A DNA stretch of 64,000 bases from Hymenobacter properus (GTDB lineage: Bacteria; Bacteroidota; Bacteroidia; Cytophagales; Hymenobacteraceae): NCBI RefSeq assembly GCF_015694735.1, contig NZ_JADQDP010000002.1, positions 992,001 to 1,056,000 of the forward strand, read 5' to 3'. A program made the position numbers and the translations under genes. Below, in pieces: positions 31,713-41,076 of the stretch (its first letter is position 1; each line of letters opens with the position of its first letter). A model generated the notes under the pieces. It saw only the letters and a list, made by a program, of their open reading frames with translations, was not told the origin of the DNA and ran no database searches.

Positions 31713-32183
31713 ATGAAAACCACCTTCCGCCTTCCCGCCCAAATCGCCTCGTCTGTAGCAGTTGCTGCCCAGAAAGCTAGCTCGTTCGCCATCGGTGCTA
31801 TGATACTGCTCGGCGCCGGCATGGCCCAACCCGCCCAGGCCCAGACGCAGGCCACCGAGCCCGTGCAAATGACGCAGCCCGACGCCCAAAGCCTGCGTGT
31901 GCGCATCAACAACCCCGCGCAGCAAAAAGCCTCCATGCAGGTCATCGACCTCAACACCAACCAAACGCTGCTCAACGAAACCTACCGCACGCCCGCCTAC
32001 GGCACCCGGCTGCAGTTCAATGGCCTGCCCGCCGGCCGCTACGCCGTGCTGTGCCGCGTAGGCGCCAACCGCTACCGCTACACCGTGGACGTGGCCGCCC
32101 CGCAAGCCGGCGCCACCAGCATTGCCGTGCGCGAAACCACCACGCGCCGCGTAGAAACCGGGCTGGCAACGGCGGCGCTGTAG
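31713..32183 (+). CDS. Small secreted protein, T9SS-like C-terminal-domain fold possible
   Basis: 156 residues from the ATG at 31713 (an upstream in-frame extension to 31572 is rejected). It has an Ala-rich hydrophobic export segment (FAIGAMILLGAGMAQPAQA). The mature part, QSLRVRINNPAQQKASMQVI through GTRLQFNGLPAGRYAVLCRV, is a compact beta-sandwich pattern. It resembles Bacteroidota type-IX-secretion sorting domains or CarboxypepD-like domains. Family not firmly recognised and function unknown. A type A palindrome starts 18 nt after the stop. Confidence 0.68.
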   Translation: MKTTFRLPAQIASSVAVAAQKASSFAIGAMILLGAGMAQPAQAQTQATEPVQMTQPDAQSLRVRINNPAQQKASMQVIDLNTNQTLLNETYRTPAYGTRLQFNGLPAGRYAVLCRVGANRYRYTVDVAAPQAGATSIAVRETTTRRVETGLATAAL

Positions 32184-32200
32184 AGAAAGCAGGAAGTACG

Positions 32201-32288
32201 CCCTGTCATCCTGAGCGCAGCAAAGGACCTTATCACGTAGGAAAATTTAGACGTGATAAGGTCCTTCGCTGCGCTCAGGATGACAGGG
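32201..32288. repeat. Intergenic palindrome, type A (copy 3, nearly perfect)
   Basis: CCCTGTCATCCTGAGCGCAG at the left is mirrored exactly at the right. The two arms of about 36 nt differ only at one base (GCAAAGG versus GCGAAGG), with a 15-nt loop. It lies between a plus gene and the convergent meaB. Confidence 0.95.
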
Positions 32289-32294
32289 CGTGTC

Positions 32295-33287
32295 TTATTT
32301 CTCACTTCTTAAATCCAACAGTTCCGTGGCCGCTGCGAAGGGCGTAACCCTTCCGGCGGCCACCGCTTGTTGGAGGGCGGGCAGGCGCTGGCGCACGGCG
32401 GCATCGGTATAGAAGCGGGTTTCCAGCTCCTGGGCGATGCTTTGGTGCAGCCATTGCAGCTGTTGCTGCTGCCGCCGCTGCTGGAAGTAGCCGCTGTGCT
32501 GGGTGGCTTGGGCGTAGGCCTCGATGGCCTGCCACACCTCGGCCAGGCCCGTGCCGCTTACAGATGAGGTGAGGAGCACCGGCGGCACCTGCCCCGAGGG
32601 CGCGGCCGGAAATAGGTGCAGGGCGCTCTGGTAGTCGACCTTGGCGCGGCGGGCGGCCTGTTCGTTGCCCTGGTCGGCCTTGGTGATGCACAGGGCGTCG
32701 GCCATTTCCATGATGCCGCGCTTCATGCCCTGCAGCTCGTCGCCGGCGCCGGCCAGCAGCAGCAGCAGGAAGAAATCGACCATGCCGTGCACGGTGGTTT
32801 CGGACTGGCCCACGCCCACGGTTTCCACGAAGATGACATCGTGGCCGGCTGCTTCGCACAGCAGCACGGCCTCGCGGGTGGCGCGGGCCACGCCGCCCAG
32901 GCTGCTGCCGGCGGGGGAGGGGCGGATGAAAGCCGCCTCGTGCGCCGCCAGCCACGGCATGCGGGTTTTGTCGCCCAGAATGCTGCCGCCGCCGCGCTGG
33001 CTGCTGGGGTCCACGGCCAGCACGGCCAGCTTTTTGCCCTGGGTTTCGACCAGAAAACGGCCCAGGGCTTCAATGAAGGTGCTTTTGCCTACGCCGGGCA
33101 CGCCCGTGATGCCCACGCGCAGGCTGCGGCCGGTGTGGGGCAGCACGGCCTGCAGCACCTGCTGGGCCAGGGCCTGGTCGGAAGGCAAGGTGCTTTCAAC
33201 CAGCGTGATGGCGCGGCCCAGCACGGTGCGCGAGCCGGCCCGGATGCCGGCGGCGTATTCGGCGGCGGAAAGGCGGGAGGGAGGCAA
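32295..33287 (-). CDS. meaB: Methylmalonyl-CoA mutase-associated GTPase MeaB
   Basis: G3E-family P-loop GTPase that protects and reloads adenosylcobalamin-dependent methylmalonyl-CoA mutase. 330 residues. Walker A GITGVPGVGKSTF (about 59-71), the SIMIBI switch motif LAVDPSSQRGGGSILGDKTR, Walker B-type FVETVGVGQSE and the base-recognition motif ITKAD are all present. The C-terminal dimerisation helix is normal. The mutase genes are not in the window. Confidence 0.94.
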   Translation of the reverse strand: MPPSRLSAAEYAAGIRAGSRTVLGRAITLVESTLPSDQALAQQVLQAVLPHTGRSLRVGITGVPGVGKSTFIEALGRFLVETQGKKLAVLAVDPSSQRGGGSILGDKTRMPWLAAHEAAFIRPSPAGSSLGGVARATREAVLLCEAAGHDVIFVETVGVGQSETTVHGMVDFFLLLLLAGAGDELQGMKRGIMEMADALCITKADQGNEQAARRAKVDYQSALHLFPAAPSGQVPPVLLTSSVSGTGLAEVWQAIEAYAQATQHSGYFQQRRQQQQLQWLHQSIAQELETRFYTDAAVRQRLPALQQAVAAGRVTPFAAATELLDLRSEK

Positions 33288-33483
33288 TAGATTGACGGGT
33301 AGGGGTTAGCTTGCGTTCGCAAAGAACGGGCGTTTCGGTTATCAGGGCTGAAAAACGGCAATAGTCGACGCGCATCAGGCGTTGGGCGACTGCGGTCGAT
33401 GCTGCTGGGCGCTTGCGGGTTCTTTGCGCCCCGCCCTTCCCCTCCCACCTCTCCGTTGTCCATCTTTTTTCACTGCCTTCGAT

Positions 33484-34917
33484 ATGAAAGCACCTTTTTA
33501 CTATGCATTGCTGGCGCTGGGGCTGGCGCTTCCGGGCTCGGCGTGGGCTCAAAATGAGCTGAGCAACTTCTCGGCCACCGGCCGGGGCGGCGTCATCAAC
33601 ACTTTCGCCACCGACTACCAGGTTATTGGCATCAACCCGGCCAATCTGGGGCGCAACACCGATTTCAAAGTAGCCTTCACCATCGCCGAAACCGGGGTAG
33701 GGGCGGGCTCGCAGTCGCTCACCCGCTCAACCTTCAAGAACATCCTCTACAACGGCAAGCAGGGCCTGACGCCCGCCGACCGCACCACGCTGGTGCAGCA
33801 GCTGTCCGGCGAGAACGTGCTGAACCTGAACGCCGACGTAACCACGCTGGGCCTGGCCGTGACCCTGCCCAACGGCCTGGGCGGCATTGCCATCAGCAAC
33901 CGCCAGCGCATAGCCGGCCACCTGGCCCTGAACAAGAATGCGGCCGATGTTATTGTAAACGGCAAGTCGGCGGCCAGCCTGCAGCCCTACTATGCCTACG
34001 CGTCGGGCAACGTCACGCCCACGGGCCAGACCATTGGGGTGGCGGCTTTTCTGGAGGGCACGGCCATTCAGGCGGCCTGGACCAGCGAATTCAACATTGC
34101 CTACGGCCTGCAGGTGGTGAATAAAACGGGGTTCCAACTGTCGGCCGGGGTGGGCTACCGCTACATTCAGGGCATTGGCATTGCCGACGTGCGCACCACC
34201 GGCGGCACGCTGTATGCTTACAACGCGCTTTCGCCGCTTTTCAACATCGACTACGGCAACCTGGCCACTGGTAACAACTTTAACCTGGAGTCGGGCACGG
34301 GGTTCAAACCCGTGGGCAGTGGCAATGGCTTTGATTTTGGCCTGGCGGCCGAAATCGGCAAAATCGTGCGCGTGGGTGCCTCAGTGGCCGACCTGGGTTC
34401 GATGACTTGGACCGGCAACGTGCTGCAGGCCCAGGACCAGAAACTGCAGCAGGTGAACAGCGAGGGCCTGAGCACCTACGACGTTATCACCGAAATCAGC
34501 AAGCAGTTCAGCAACACCGAATCGACGCTCTTCACCTACGAAGCAGCCAAGGAGCGCAAGGCCGACTTGCCAGCCAAGCTGCGCCTGGGCGGCGGCGTGC
34601 GCATCAGCCAGTTTTTCGAGGCCGGCCTCGACGTGACTTTGCCCCTTAACAAGGTGGCCGGCAACCTCACCTCGCCCTTCGTAGGCTTGGGCGTCGACTA
34701 CAAACCCCTGAACTGGATAAAGCTGAGCAGCGGTTTCACCGACGGCGCCGGCTACGGCAAAAGCCTGCCGCTGGGCCTCACCTTCGTGACCCCCGTGTGG
34801 GAAATCGGCGTCAGCACCCGCGACGTAGTGGGCTTGGTGAGCGAAAACTCGCCCTATTCGTCGGTGGCGTTTGGCTTGCTGCGCTTTAAGATTGGCGGGG
34901 AGTCGACGAGCAACTAA
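33484..34917 (+). CDS. DUF5723 family outer-membrane protein
   Basis: 477 residues, starting with a signal peptide (MKAPFYYALLALGLALPGSAWAQ). The remainder is a beta-barrel of the FadL-like DUF5723 group: FATDYQVIGINPANLGRN, VAFTIAETGVGAGSQSLTRS, VTLPNGLGGIAISNRQRIAG, RLGGGVRISQFFEAGLDVTL and a terminal SVAFGLLRFKIG. These are common outer-membrane proteins of Bacteroidota with unknown transport function. The ATG at 33484 is preferred over an upstream frame to 33382. Confidence 0.87.
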   Translation: MKAPFYYALLALGLALPGSAWAQNELSNFSATGRGGVINTFATDYQVIGINPANLGRNTDFKVAFTIAETGVGAGSQSLTRSTFKNILYNGKQGLTPADRTTLVQQLSGENVLNLNADVTTLGLAVTLPNGLGGIAISNRQRIAGHLALNKNAADVIVNGKSAASLQPYYAYASGNVTPTGQTIGVAAFLEGTAIQAAWTSEFNIAYGLQVVNKTGFQLSAGVGYRYIQGIGIADVRTTGGTLYAYNALSPLFNIDYGNLATGNNFNLESGTGFKPVGSGNGFDFGLAAEIGKIVRVGASVADLGSMTWTGNVLQAQDQKLQQVNSEGLSTYDVITEISKQFSNTESTLFTYEAAKERKADLPAKLRLGGGVRISQFFEAGLDVTLPLNKVAGNLTSPFVGLGVDYKPLNWIKLSSGFTDGAGYGKSLPLGLTFVTPVWEIGVSTRDVVGLVSENSPYSSVAFGLLRFKIGGESTSN

Positions 34918-34933
34918 GGACGAAGGCCAAAGA

Positions 34934-35036
34934 AAACCGCCTGTCATCCTGAGCGCAGCGAAGGACCTTATCACGTTGGAACATTTCGTTTTAACGTGAT
35001 AAGGTCCTTCGCTGCGCTCAGGATGACAGGCGGTTT
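34934..35036. repeat. Intergenic palindrome, type A (copy 4)
   Basis: AAACCGCCTGTCATCCTGAG at the left with the full complement at the right (CTCAGGATGACAGGCGGTTT). It lies between the convergent DUF5723 and beta-propeller genes. Confidence 0.93.
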
Positions 35037-35050
35037 CGTATTTCCAGCCT

Positions 35051-36139
35051 TTACGGCACCACCACAAACGCGGGCAGTCCCAGCTTGCTGCGGCGGCCGC
35101 CTAGTTTCAGGCCCTCATCTACGTACTTGCAGTCCTTGCCCAGGGCGTTGGGCTGCTCGATGACGCCGAGGTTGGGGTTGTCTTCGCGGGCCACGTAAAT
35201 GCGGCCGTCGGGTCCGAGCTGCAGGGCGCCGATTTTGCGGTTGGCCGACTTACCGACCAGCGTTTTTTCCTTGGTTTTGAGGTCGAACTGCCAGATTTGG
35301 GTTTCGCCGCCGCCGGTGCCGTTGCAGGTGCCGTACACCTTGGAGCCGTCGGGCGAAAACTCCACGCCGTAGGCTTCGGCGTAGGGCCCGAAGCTGCGCG
35401 GGTTGCTCACTTTGCCGGTGGCGCGGTCGAAATCGTAGATTTCAAACTTGTTGGTTTCGCGCCAGAGCGCGGCGGCCAGGTGCTTGCCGTCGGGCGAAAA
35501 CTTGAGCGCGCCAATGGCGTTGCGGCCGGGGCCGGCGTTCATGCTCCCCACGTTGCTCATCAGCGGCTTGCTGGCCACGCCGTCGGCTGTCACGAGGTAG
35601 CTCACGAAGGCGTTGGAGTTCCAGCGGTGGGCCACCACCCAGGTGTCGCGGCCGTTGGCGTGGCGCACGGCGGCCAGCTTCTCGGCCACCGGCTGAATGA
35701 GCAGCATGTTCACGCGGGGCAGGTCGCCGAAGCCGTCGTCGCGGGTCATGTCCACCACGGAATAGCGCAGGCCGTTGGGCGTGCCCTGCGGCGCCACCGT
35801 GAAAATGTAAAACACGTTGCCCGAGCCGGGGTCGGGCACGATGAGGGCCGATTGGGTGCTGCTGCCGCTGCCCATCAGCTTGCGGCCGTTGGGCATGGGC
35901 TGGTGCTTGCGGTTCCACACGGTTTCGCCGTTGGTGTAGAAGAGCAGCTCGCCCTTGGCCGTGGTGGCCACGGCGCAGCCTTCATAGGTGCTCATCTTGC
36001 CGTCGTTCAGCGGCTTGGGCGTGCCGTCGGCAAAGGTGAGGCCGGCCTGCTGGCCGAAGTACCACAAATCGGTGGGCCGCTGGGCCTGGGCGGCAAAAGC
36101 GAAAAACAAGGAGGACAACGCAAGCAAAAGGCGTTTCAT
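35051..36139 (-). CDS. Secreted beta-propeller protein
   Basis: 362 residues with a signal peptide (MKRLLLALSSLFFAFAAQAQ). The mature start, DLWYFGQQAGLTFADGTPKP, is a familiar Bacteroidota opening. Repeated blades follow (IGALKFSPDGKHLAAALWRE, TNKFEIYDFD, AYGVEFSPDGSKVYGTCNGT, KIGALQLGPDGRIYVAREDN). No enzymatic residues stand out, nor does it carry the long C-terminal T9SS domain that such N-termini often precede. It may be a shorter surface relative. Confidence 0.82.
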   Translation of the reverse strand: MKRLLLALSSLFFAFAAQAQRPTDLWYFGQQAGLTFADGTPKPLNDGKMSTYEGCAVATTAKGELLFYTNGETVWNRKHQPMPNGRKLMGSGSSTQSALIVPDPGSGNVFYIFTVAPQGTPNGLRYSVVDMTRDDGFGDLPRVNMLLIQPVAEKLAAVRHANGRDTWVVAHRWNSNAFVSYLVTADGVASKPLMSNVGSMNAGPGRNAIGALKFSPDGKHLAAALWRETNKFEIYDFDRATGKVSNPRSFGPYAEAYGVEFSPDGSKVYGTCNGTGGGETQIWQFDLKTKEKTLVGKSANRKIGALQLGPDGRIYVAREDNPNLGVIEQPNALGKDCKYVDEGLKLGGRRSKLGLPAFVVVP

Positions 36140-36232
36140 GGGCAGGGTTGGTCGGATTGGTTTCGCGGCTAAACGAAAAAACCGTGCCTAATGGTGCGCT
36201 GGGGGTAGCTGTCCTGGATGGACAGATATAAT

Positions 36233-36269
36233 AGCCCGTCATGCAGAGCGCAGCGAAGCATGACGGGCT
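36233..36269. repeat. Intergenic palindrome, type B (short form 1)
   Basis: AGCCCGTCATGC pairs with GCATGACGGGCT around a loop of 13 nt that contains GAGCGCAGCG. It is a single arm of the long type B element closed as a small hairpin. Confidence 0.85.
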
Positions 36270-36301
36270 GATTAGTTTGGTCGACTATCCAGCTTCAACG
36301 C

Positions 36302-37081
36302 CTACCGCACCACCGCCAGCGCCTCGGCTCCCGCCACGTCGTGATGCTGCTCGAAATACAGGAACCCCGGCATCAGACTCCGCCAGAAGGCTTGGTGCGG
36401 GCTGTTGCGGCGCTTGGCCAGCTCGGCTTCGGTGATGGGGAAGGGGAACAGGTGCACCGGGATGACGGCCTGCCCGGCCGCGCGCGCCGCCACGGCCAGC
36501 AAGTACACTTCCTCGATGCCGGCGTCGGTGATGGGCATGCAGCCGATGGAGGCCTCGCCGCCGTGGATGAAGATGTCGCCGCCGGGGTTGGGCTCACCCA
36601 GGGCGCGGTCGGCGGCGTTGGGGTAGTTCAGGCCCAGCGAGAGGTAGTAGTTGCTTTTGGGGTTGAAGCGGTCGATTTCGTAGAAGCCCTCGGGCACCTG
36701 GTAGTCGCCGGCGCGGCGCTTGGGGCCCAGCGTGCCCGACGTAGCCGAGAGGGGGTACGTTTCAAACAGCTGAAACGGGCCGCCGCCCTGGTTGCGGGCC
36801 CACACTTCCAGTTCGGCGCGACTTTTTATCATTCGGATAAAAACCTCCAGTCGCTTGGCTTCGAGGGAGTGGGCGCGCAGCCGCGTGGCCAGCGCCGGCC
36901 CGATGGCCGCCTGCGCCGCCCGCACCCGCGGAAACCGCAGTTGGTCCTTCCAGAAGGCGGCCGGGTTTTTTCCGGTCAGGCTATCAGGCTGTTGGGTGCG
37001 GCTGGGTGCGCCACACCCTTGGGCAAATAATTGGAACACAGATAGCATCAGCAACCCGCAGCACGACAAACGACGCAGCAT
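36302..37081 (-). CDS. L,D-transpeptidase-like (YkuD) family protein
   Basis: 259 residues, exported (LSCCGLLMLSVFQLFAQGC). LFAQGC gives an imperfect lipobox, so it may be a lipoprotein. The catalytic signature is near residues 170-181: IFIHGGEASIGCMPIT, where His and Cys are the YkuD catalytic pair in H-x-G-x-xxS-x-GC. The group is of the YafK type rather than ErfK. Activity in peptidoglycan cross-linking or protein attachment is inferred. A single cysteine is available. Confidence 0.87.
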   Translation of the reverse strand: MLRRLSCCGLLMLSVFQLFAQGCGAPSRTQQPDSLTGKNPAAFWKDQLRFPRVRAAQAAIGPALATRLRAHSLEAKRLEVFIRMIKSRAELEVWARNQGGGPFQLFETYPLSATSGTLGPKRRAGDYQVPEGFYEIDRFNPKSNYYLSLGLNYPNAADRALGEPNPGGDIFIHGGEASIGCMPITDAGIEEVYLLAVAARAAGQAVIPVHLFPFPITEAELAKRRNSPHQAFWRSLMPGFLYFEQHHDVAGAEALAVVR

Positions 37082-37199
37082 AAACCCAAACCGTGAAAGT
37101 GGAGAATGCGCTTACAACGGCATTCGGGTGTTTCTATTTTATGGGGTGATAAAAATGGTTGTTCCGGCGTGAGGCGCCACGCTAGAACAGTGCACCGGC

Positions 37200-37207
37200 T
37201 ACCTTCG
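37200..37207 (+). promoter_or_regulatory. Weak -7 element of the YncE/phosphoesterase gene
   Basis: TACCTTCG has one mismatch to TAnnTTTG, 41 nt before the ATG at 37248. Confidence 0.3.
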
Positions 37208-37247
37208 CAGCAGCAAGCGCGGCCATGCCACTGCGCGGCTTTTGTTC

Positions 37248-39722
37248 ATGGATTCTCCGCTCAAATTCTGCCGCCTGGCCCTGTTGCTGCCGCTGCTCTG
37301 GCTGCTCAGCTGCACCAGCAACTCCAACCAGAAAGCCGCGCCCGAAGCCCCCGCCGTGCTGCCCGGCCCCATTGCCGGCACCACCCAAACGCGCCTGTCC
37401 AACGGCTGGAAGCTAAGCCCGGCCGGCACCACCACGCCCCTCGGCGACCTGGCCCTAAATCTGCAAGTGAGCCCCGACGGCCGTCTGGCTGCCGTAGTAA
37501 ACGCCGGCTGGGGCGAAAATTCGGTGCAGCTACTGGACGTGGGCACCGGCATCGCACTCGATACCAAAGTGGTGCCGGCTGCCTGGGCGGGCTTGGCTTT
37601 TGGGCCCGAGGGCCGCACGCTCTATGCCTCGGGCGGGCAGCGCAACTGCGTCTATTCCTTCAAAGTCGAAGGCCAGAAATTGCGCCCCGACAGCGCCTTT
37701 GTGCTGGGCGCGCCCTGGCCGAAGCAGAAAATAGGGGTGGCCGGCATTGCCGTCGACGGCCGTCGCCAGCGCCTGTACGCCGTCACGCGCGAAGACAATT
37801 CGCTCTACATTTTTGACCTGCGCACCCGTCGCTTGTTGCGCACCGTCGACCTGCACACCCAGGCCTACGGCGCCGTGCTGAACGCCGAAGGCGACGGCTT
37901 GTACATCAGCCTGTGGGGCAGCCACTCGGTGGTGATGTACAACGTCGACCAGAACGTGCTGCTCCCAACCATCCCCGTCGAAAGCCACCCCAGCGACATG
38001 GTTATCAGCCACGACGGCAGCCGTCTGTTTGTGGCCAATGCCAACAGCAACTCGGTTTCGGTAATAAGCACCCTACAAGGCCGCGTGGTCGCCACTTTGG
38101 GTACGGCCTTGTTTCCGGATTCGCCCACGGGCAGCACGCCCAACGGCGTGGCCGTCAGTGACGACGACAGCCGGCTTTTTGTGGCCAATGCCGACAACAA
38201 CTGCCTGGCGGTGTTCGATATTCAGGGCCCCGGCGCCATCCGGCCGCTGGGCTTCGTGCCCACGGGCTGGTACCCCACAGCGGTGCGCGTGGCCGGCGGG
38301 CAGCTGCTGGTGGTGAACGGCAAGGGCAGCACCTCGCTGCCCAACCCCAACGGCCCCAACCCCGTGCGCGACGTGGGTGAGAAAGGCGCCGGCTACATCG
38401 GCGGGCTGCTGAAAAGCTCGCTCTCGCGCCTTCCCCTGCCCGATGAAAAGGCCATGGCCGCGTACTCGGCGCAAGTGTACGCCAATACGCCCTTCAGCAA
38501 AAGCCGCGAGGCTTCGCCCGAGGTGCCGGCCGGCAACCCCGTGCCGCAGCGGGTGGGAGAGAAGTCGCCCATCAAGCACGTGTTCTACATCATCAAGGAA
38601 AACCGCACCTACGACCAAGTGCTCGGCGACTTGCCCGCCGGCAACGGCGACGCCAGCCTGTGCCTCTTCCCTGAGAAGGTGACGCCCAATCACCACGCCC
38701 TCACGCGGGAGTTTGTGCTGCTCGACAATTTTTACGTGGACGCCGAGGTGAGTGCCGACGGCCACAACTGGAGCACGGCCGCCTACGCCACCGATTTTGT
38801 GGAGAAAACCTGGCCCACCTACTACAGCAGCCGCGGCGGCGAGTATGATTTTGAGGGCAACAAAGGCGAAGTGGCCGAGCCCAAAGACGGCTTTCTGTGG
38901 GACTACTGCCTGCGCGCGGGCCGCACCTTCCGCTCCTACGGCGAGTTCGTGTTTGGGGGCAAGCCCACCAAGCCGGCCATCGCGGCCAACTACTGCAAGG
39001 AGTATGCAGGCTTCAACCTGAAGGTGAAGGACGTGGACCGGGAGAAGGTGTGGGAGAAGGATTTTGACCAGCTGGTGGCCGCCGGCAAACTGCCCAACCT
39101 CAGCATCATCCGTCTGCCCAACGACCACACCTACGGTGCCCGCAAGGGCGAGCTACACCCCCTGAGCTACGCCGCCGACAACGACCTGGCTCTGGGCCGG
39201 CTCATCGAGCACCTTTCCCACAGCCCGGTCTGGAAAGAATCGGTGGTGATGATAGTGGAAGACGACGCCCAGAACGGCCCCGACCACGTGGACGCGCACC
39301 GCTCCACGGCCTACCTCGTGGGGCCCTACATCCGGCGCAATGCCGTGGTGCACACGGCCTACACCACCTCGGGCATGCTGCGCACGCTGGAACTCATCCT
39401 CGGCCTGCCGCCCATGAGCCAGTACGATGCCGCCGCCCTGCCACTCTGGGCCTGCTTCACCGCCAGGCCCAACTTCAAGCCCTACGCGCTGCGCCCCGCC
39501 ACCACACCGCAGGACGTGCGCAACACCGCCTTCAACGCCCCCGCCCGCCGCGCCTTGCGCTTTGACATGAGCCGCGAAGACGCCGCCCCCGACCTGGCCT
39601 TCAACGAAAACATCTGGCAAGCCATTCGGGGCGAGAAAAGCCAGATGCCTGCGCCGCGCCGCGCCGCTTTTTTACGCGAAGCGAAGGCGGAGCGCGAAGA
39701 AGACGAGGAAGGCGACGACTAA
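37248..39722 (+). CDS. YncE-like beta-propeller fused to an alkaline-phosphatase-superfamily phosphoesterase (lipoprotein)
   Basis: 824 residues from the ATG at 37248. The lipobox LWLLSC (about residues 18-23) indicates a lipoprotein. Residues about 45-380 form a seven-bladed YncE-type propeller (LQVSPDGRLAAVVNAGWG, HPSDMVISHDGSRLFVANAN, NGVAVSDDDSRLFVANADNN). Residues about 440-780 are a phosphoesterase of the PF04185 type: KHVFYIIKENRTYDQVLGDL, NHHALTREFVLLDNFYVDAE, MIVEDDAQNGPDHVDAHRS. Metal-binding Glu, Asp and His are present, so it is likely a surface phosphatase or phospholipase C relative. The C-terminus is charged. Confidence 0.9.
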   Translation: MDSPLKFCRLALLLPLLWLLSCTSNSNQKAAPEAPAVLPGPIAGTTQTRLSNGWKLSPAGTTTPLGDLALNLQVSPDGRLAAVVNAGWGENSVQLLDVGTGIALDTKVVPAAWAGLAFGPEGRTLYASGGQRNCVYSFKVEGQKLRPDSAFVLGAPWPKQKIGVAGIAVDGRRQRLYAVTREDNSLYIFDLRTRRLLRTVDLHTQAYGAVLNAEGDGLYISLWGSHSVVMYNVDQNVLLPTIPVESHPSDMVISHDGSRLFVANANSNSVSVISTLQGRVVATLGTALFPDSPTGSTPNGVAVSDDDSRLFVANADNNCLAVFDIQGPGAIRPLGFVPTGWYPTAVRVAGGQLLVVNGKGSTSLPNPNGPNPVRDVGEKGAGYIGGLLKSSLSRLPLPDEKAMAAYSAQVYANTPFSKSREASPEVPAGNPVPQRVGEKSPIKHVFYIIKENRTYDQVLGDLPAGNGDASLCLFPEKVTPNHHALTREFVLLDNFYVDAEVSADGHNWSTAAYATDFVEKTWPTYYSSRGGEYDFEGNKGEVAEPKDGFLWDYCLRAGRTFRSYGEFVFGGKPTKPAIAANYCKEYAGFNLKVKDVDREKVWEKDFDQLVAAGKLPNLSIIRLPNDHTYGARKGELHPLSYAADNDLALGRLIEHLSHSPVWKESVVMIVEDDAQNGPDHVDAHRSTAYLVGPYIRRNAVVHTAYTTSGMLRTLELILGLPPMSQYDAAALPLWACFTARPNFKPYALRPATTPQDVRNTAFNAPARRALRFDMSREDAAPDLAFNENIWQAIRGEKSQMPAPRRAAFLREAKAEREEDEEGDD

Positions 39723-39730
39723 ACATCAAT

Positions 39731-39757
39731 TCCCCTCCTCAGTTGAGGAGGGGATTT
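39731..39757. terminator. Intrinsic terminator-like hairpin
   Basis: TCCCCTCCTC pairs with GAGGAGGGGA around a 4-nt loop, then TTT. Confidence 0.65.
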
Positions 39758-39776
39758 CGACCGTCTAACTTCCTCC

Positions 39777-40448
39777 ATGCCCATGCAGCTCAAGCCCCTT
39801 TTTACCTTCCTCTCCGGCCTCAGCAAGCACAACGACCGCGCCTGGTTTCAGGAGCGCAAGCCCACCTACGACCAGCTGCGCAAGCAGTTTGAGGAAGACG
39901 CCGACTACTGGTTCCGCGAATTACAAAAGCTGGACCCCGTGCTGGCCGGGCCGCAGGGCCGCAAAAGTATCTTCCGCATCTACCGCGACGTGCGCTTCAG
40001 CAACAATAAAGACCCCTACAAAACGCACTTCTCGGCCTATTTCACTGCAAGCGGCAAGGATATCGAAACGCCCGGCTACTACGTGCAGCTTGGGCCGAAC
40101 GGCAGCACGCTCATCGGCGGCGGCCTCTACCAGCCCGATAAGGAACAGTTGGCCGCCATCCGCCAGGAAATCGACTACAATGCCGATGAATTGAAGACCC
40201 TGCTGGCGGCCCCGGATTTTCAGCGCTACTTCGGGGGCATGGGCGGCGAGCGGCTCAAAAAGTCCCCGGCTGCTTATGATGTTAGCCATCCCGAAATCGA
40301 GTTGCTCAAGCACAAGAGCTTCATCGCCTCGCACACAATGAGTGATGCCGACGTGCTGGCGCATCCCGATTTCCGGGCTCATGTGCTGGAAGTATTCCGA
40401 GCCATGGTGCCCTTTAGCCAGTGGCTCCGCAGCGCCTTAAACGCTTAG
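39777..40448 (+). CDS. DUF2461 family protein
   Basis: 223 residues, cytoplasmic. The family pattern (TIGR02453) is clear: LFTFLSGLSKHNDRAWFQER, then KSIFRIYRDVRFSNNKDPYK, THFSAYF, GGGLYQPDKEQLAAIRQEID and LKHKSFIASHTMSDADVLAH. The reaction is unknown. A second ATG 6 nt downstream (39783) is an equally good start. Convergent with the DUF6702 gene. Confidence 0.9.
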   Translation: MPMQLKPLFTFLSGLSKHNDRAWFQERKPTYDQLRKQFEEDADYWFRELQKLDPVLAGPQGRKSIFRIYRDVRFSNNKDPYKTHFSAYFTASGKDIETPGYYVQLGPNGSTLIGGGLYQPDKEQLAAIRQEIDYNADELKTLLAAPDFQRYFGGMGGERLKKSPAAYDVSHPEIELLKHKSFIASHTMSDADVLAHPDFRAHVLEVFRAMVPFSQWLRSALNA

Positions 40449-40488
40449 CACCCGTACTACGAACAGGCGTGTCGTAGTACCCAGTGGC

Positions 40489-40986
40489 TTACCAATTGAT
40501 GGTTTCCTGCTCGTGGCCGGCGCGGAAGAGGGCGCTTTGCTTCTTGCCGTTGGCGTCGATGTTGACGATGTTCATCTCATCGCCAAATACCTCCAGCATC
40601 ATGCCCTGGCGGAGCTGAATGCCGGCAATTGGGCCCGGCAGCGGCACCTTACAGTAAAGCCAATAACCGTCGTTTTCGGCTTGCAGGCCCAGCACCTGTA
40701 CCTGCAGCGGCGCACCGGCCGGCGTGCGGATTTGGAGGGTGCGCTGCACGTAGGCCGTGGCCAGGGCCAGGGGGCGCGGGCCGGCATCGGTCAGGTTCAC
40801 AGCGGCCGGCTGGCCCTGCGAAAGGGTTTTCTCAAAATCATCGGTAAACACTTTTACCGACAGTTCCAGCTGCTTCTTGGCCGGGTTGTAGCGCAGCTCC
40901 GTGAGGGTGCTGTGGTAGGCGTGAAAAGTTGCGCCCGTGAAGGACGACGACAGTAGCAACGCAGCTAAAAGAACCAACAGCCGCAT
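40489..40986 (-). CDS. DUF6702 family secreted protein
   Basis: 165 residues with a signal peptide (MRLLVLLAALLLSSSFTGAT). The short beta-rich domain (FHAYHSTLTELRYNPAKKQL, ELSVKVFTDDFEKTLSQ) matches the DUF6702 group of Bacteroidota. The function is unknown. It lies directly downstream of rseP, separated by a short perfect palindrome, and probably belongs to the dxr-rseP transcription unit. Confidence 0.82.
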   Translation of the reverse strand: MRLLVLLAALLLSSSFTGATFHAYHSTLTELRYNPAKKQLELSVKVFTDDFEKTLSQGQPAAVNLTDAGPRPLALATAYVQRTLQIRTPAGAPLQVQVLGLQAENDGYWLYCKVPLPGPIAGIQLRQGMMLEVFGDEMNIVNIDANGKKQSALFRAGHEQETINW

Positions 40987-41014
40987 GAGGGAGGATTAGA
41001 GTTGTTAGAAAAAA

Positions 41015-41051
41015 AGAACGTCATGCAGCGCCCGGCGCTGCATGACGTTCT
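41015..41051. repeat. Intergenic palindrome, type B (short, perfect)
   Basis: AGAACGTCATGCAGCGC and its exact complement GCGCTGCATGACGTTCT with a 3-nt loop, giving a 17-bp stem. It is followed on the minus strand by a T-run, so it can act as a terminator for rseP. Confidence 0.9.
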
Positions 41052-41076
41052 GCCACTTTCGTGCCAGCGGAACTGG

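Noticed and set aside
31356..32105. Minus-strand frame of 249 residues
   Set aside because: Overlaps the small secreted protein gene, has no signal peptide or domain, and begins inside coding sequence on the other strand.
32295..33287. Propionate pathway cluster formed by meaB and the carboxylase at 3994
   Set aside because: They are 28 kb apart and the carboxylase motifs look more like the methylcrotonyl-CoA type.
35297..36172. Plus-strand frame of 291 residues
   Set aside because: Antisense shadow of the secreted beta-propeller gene.
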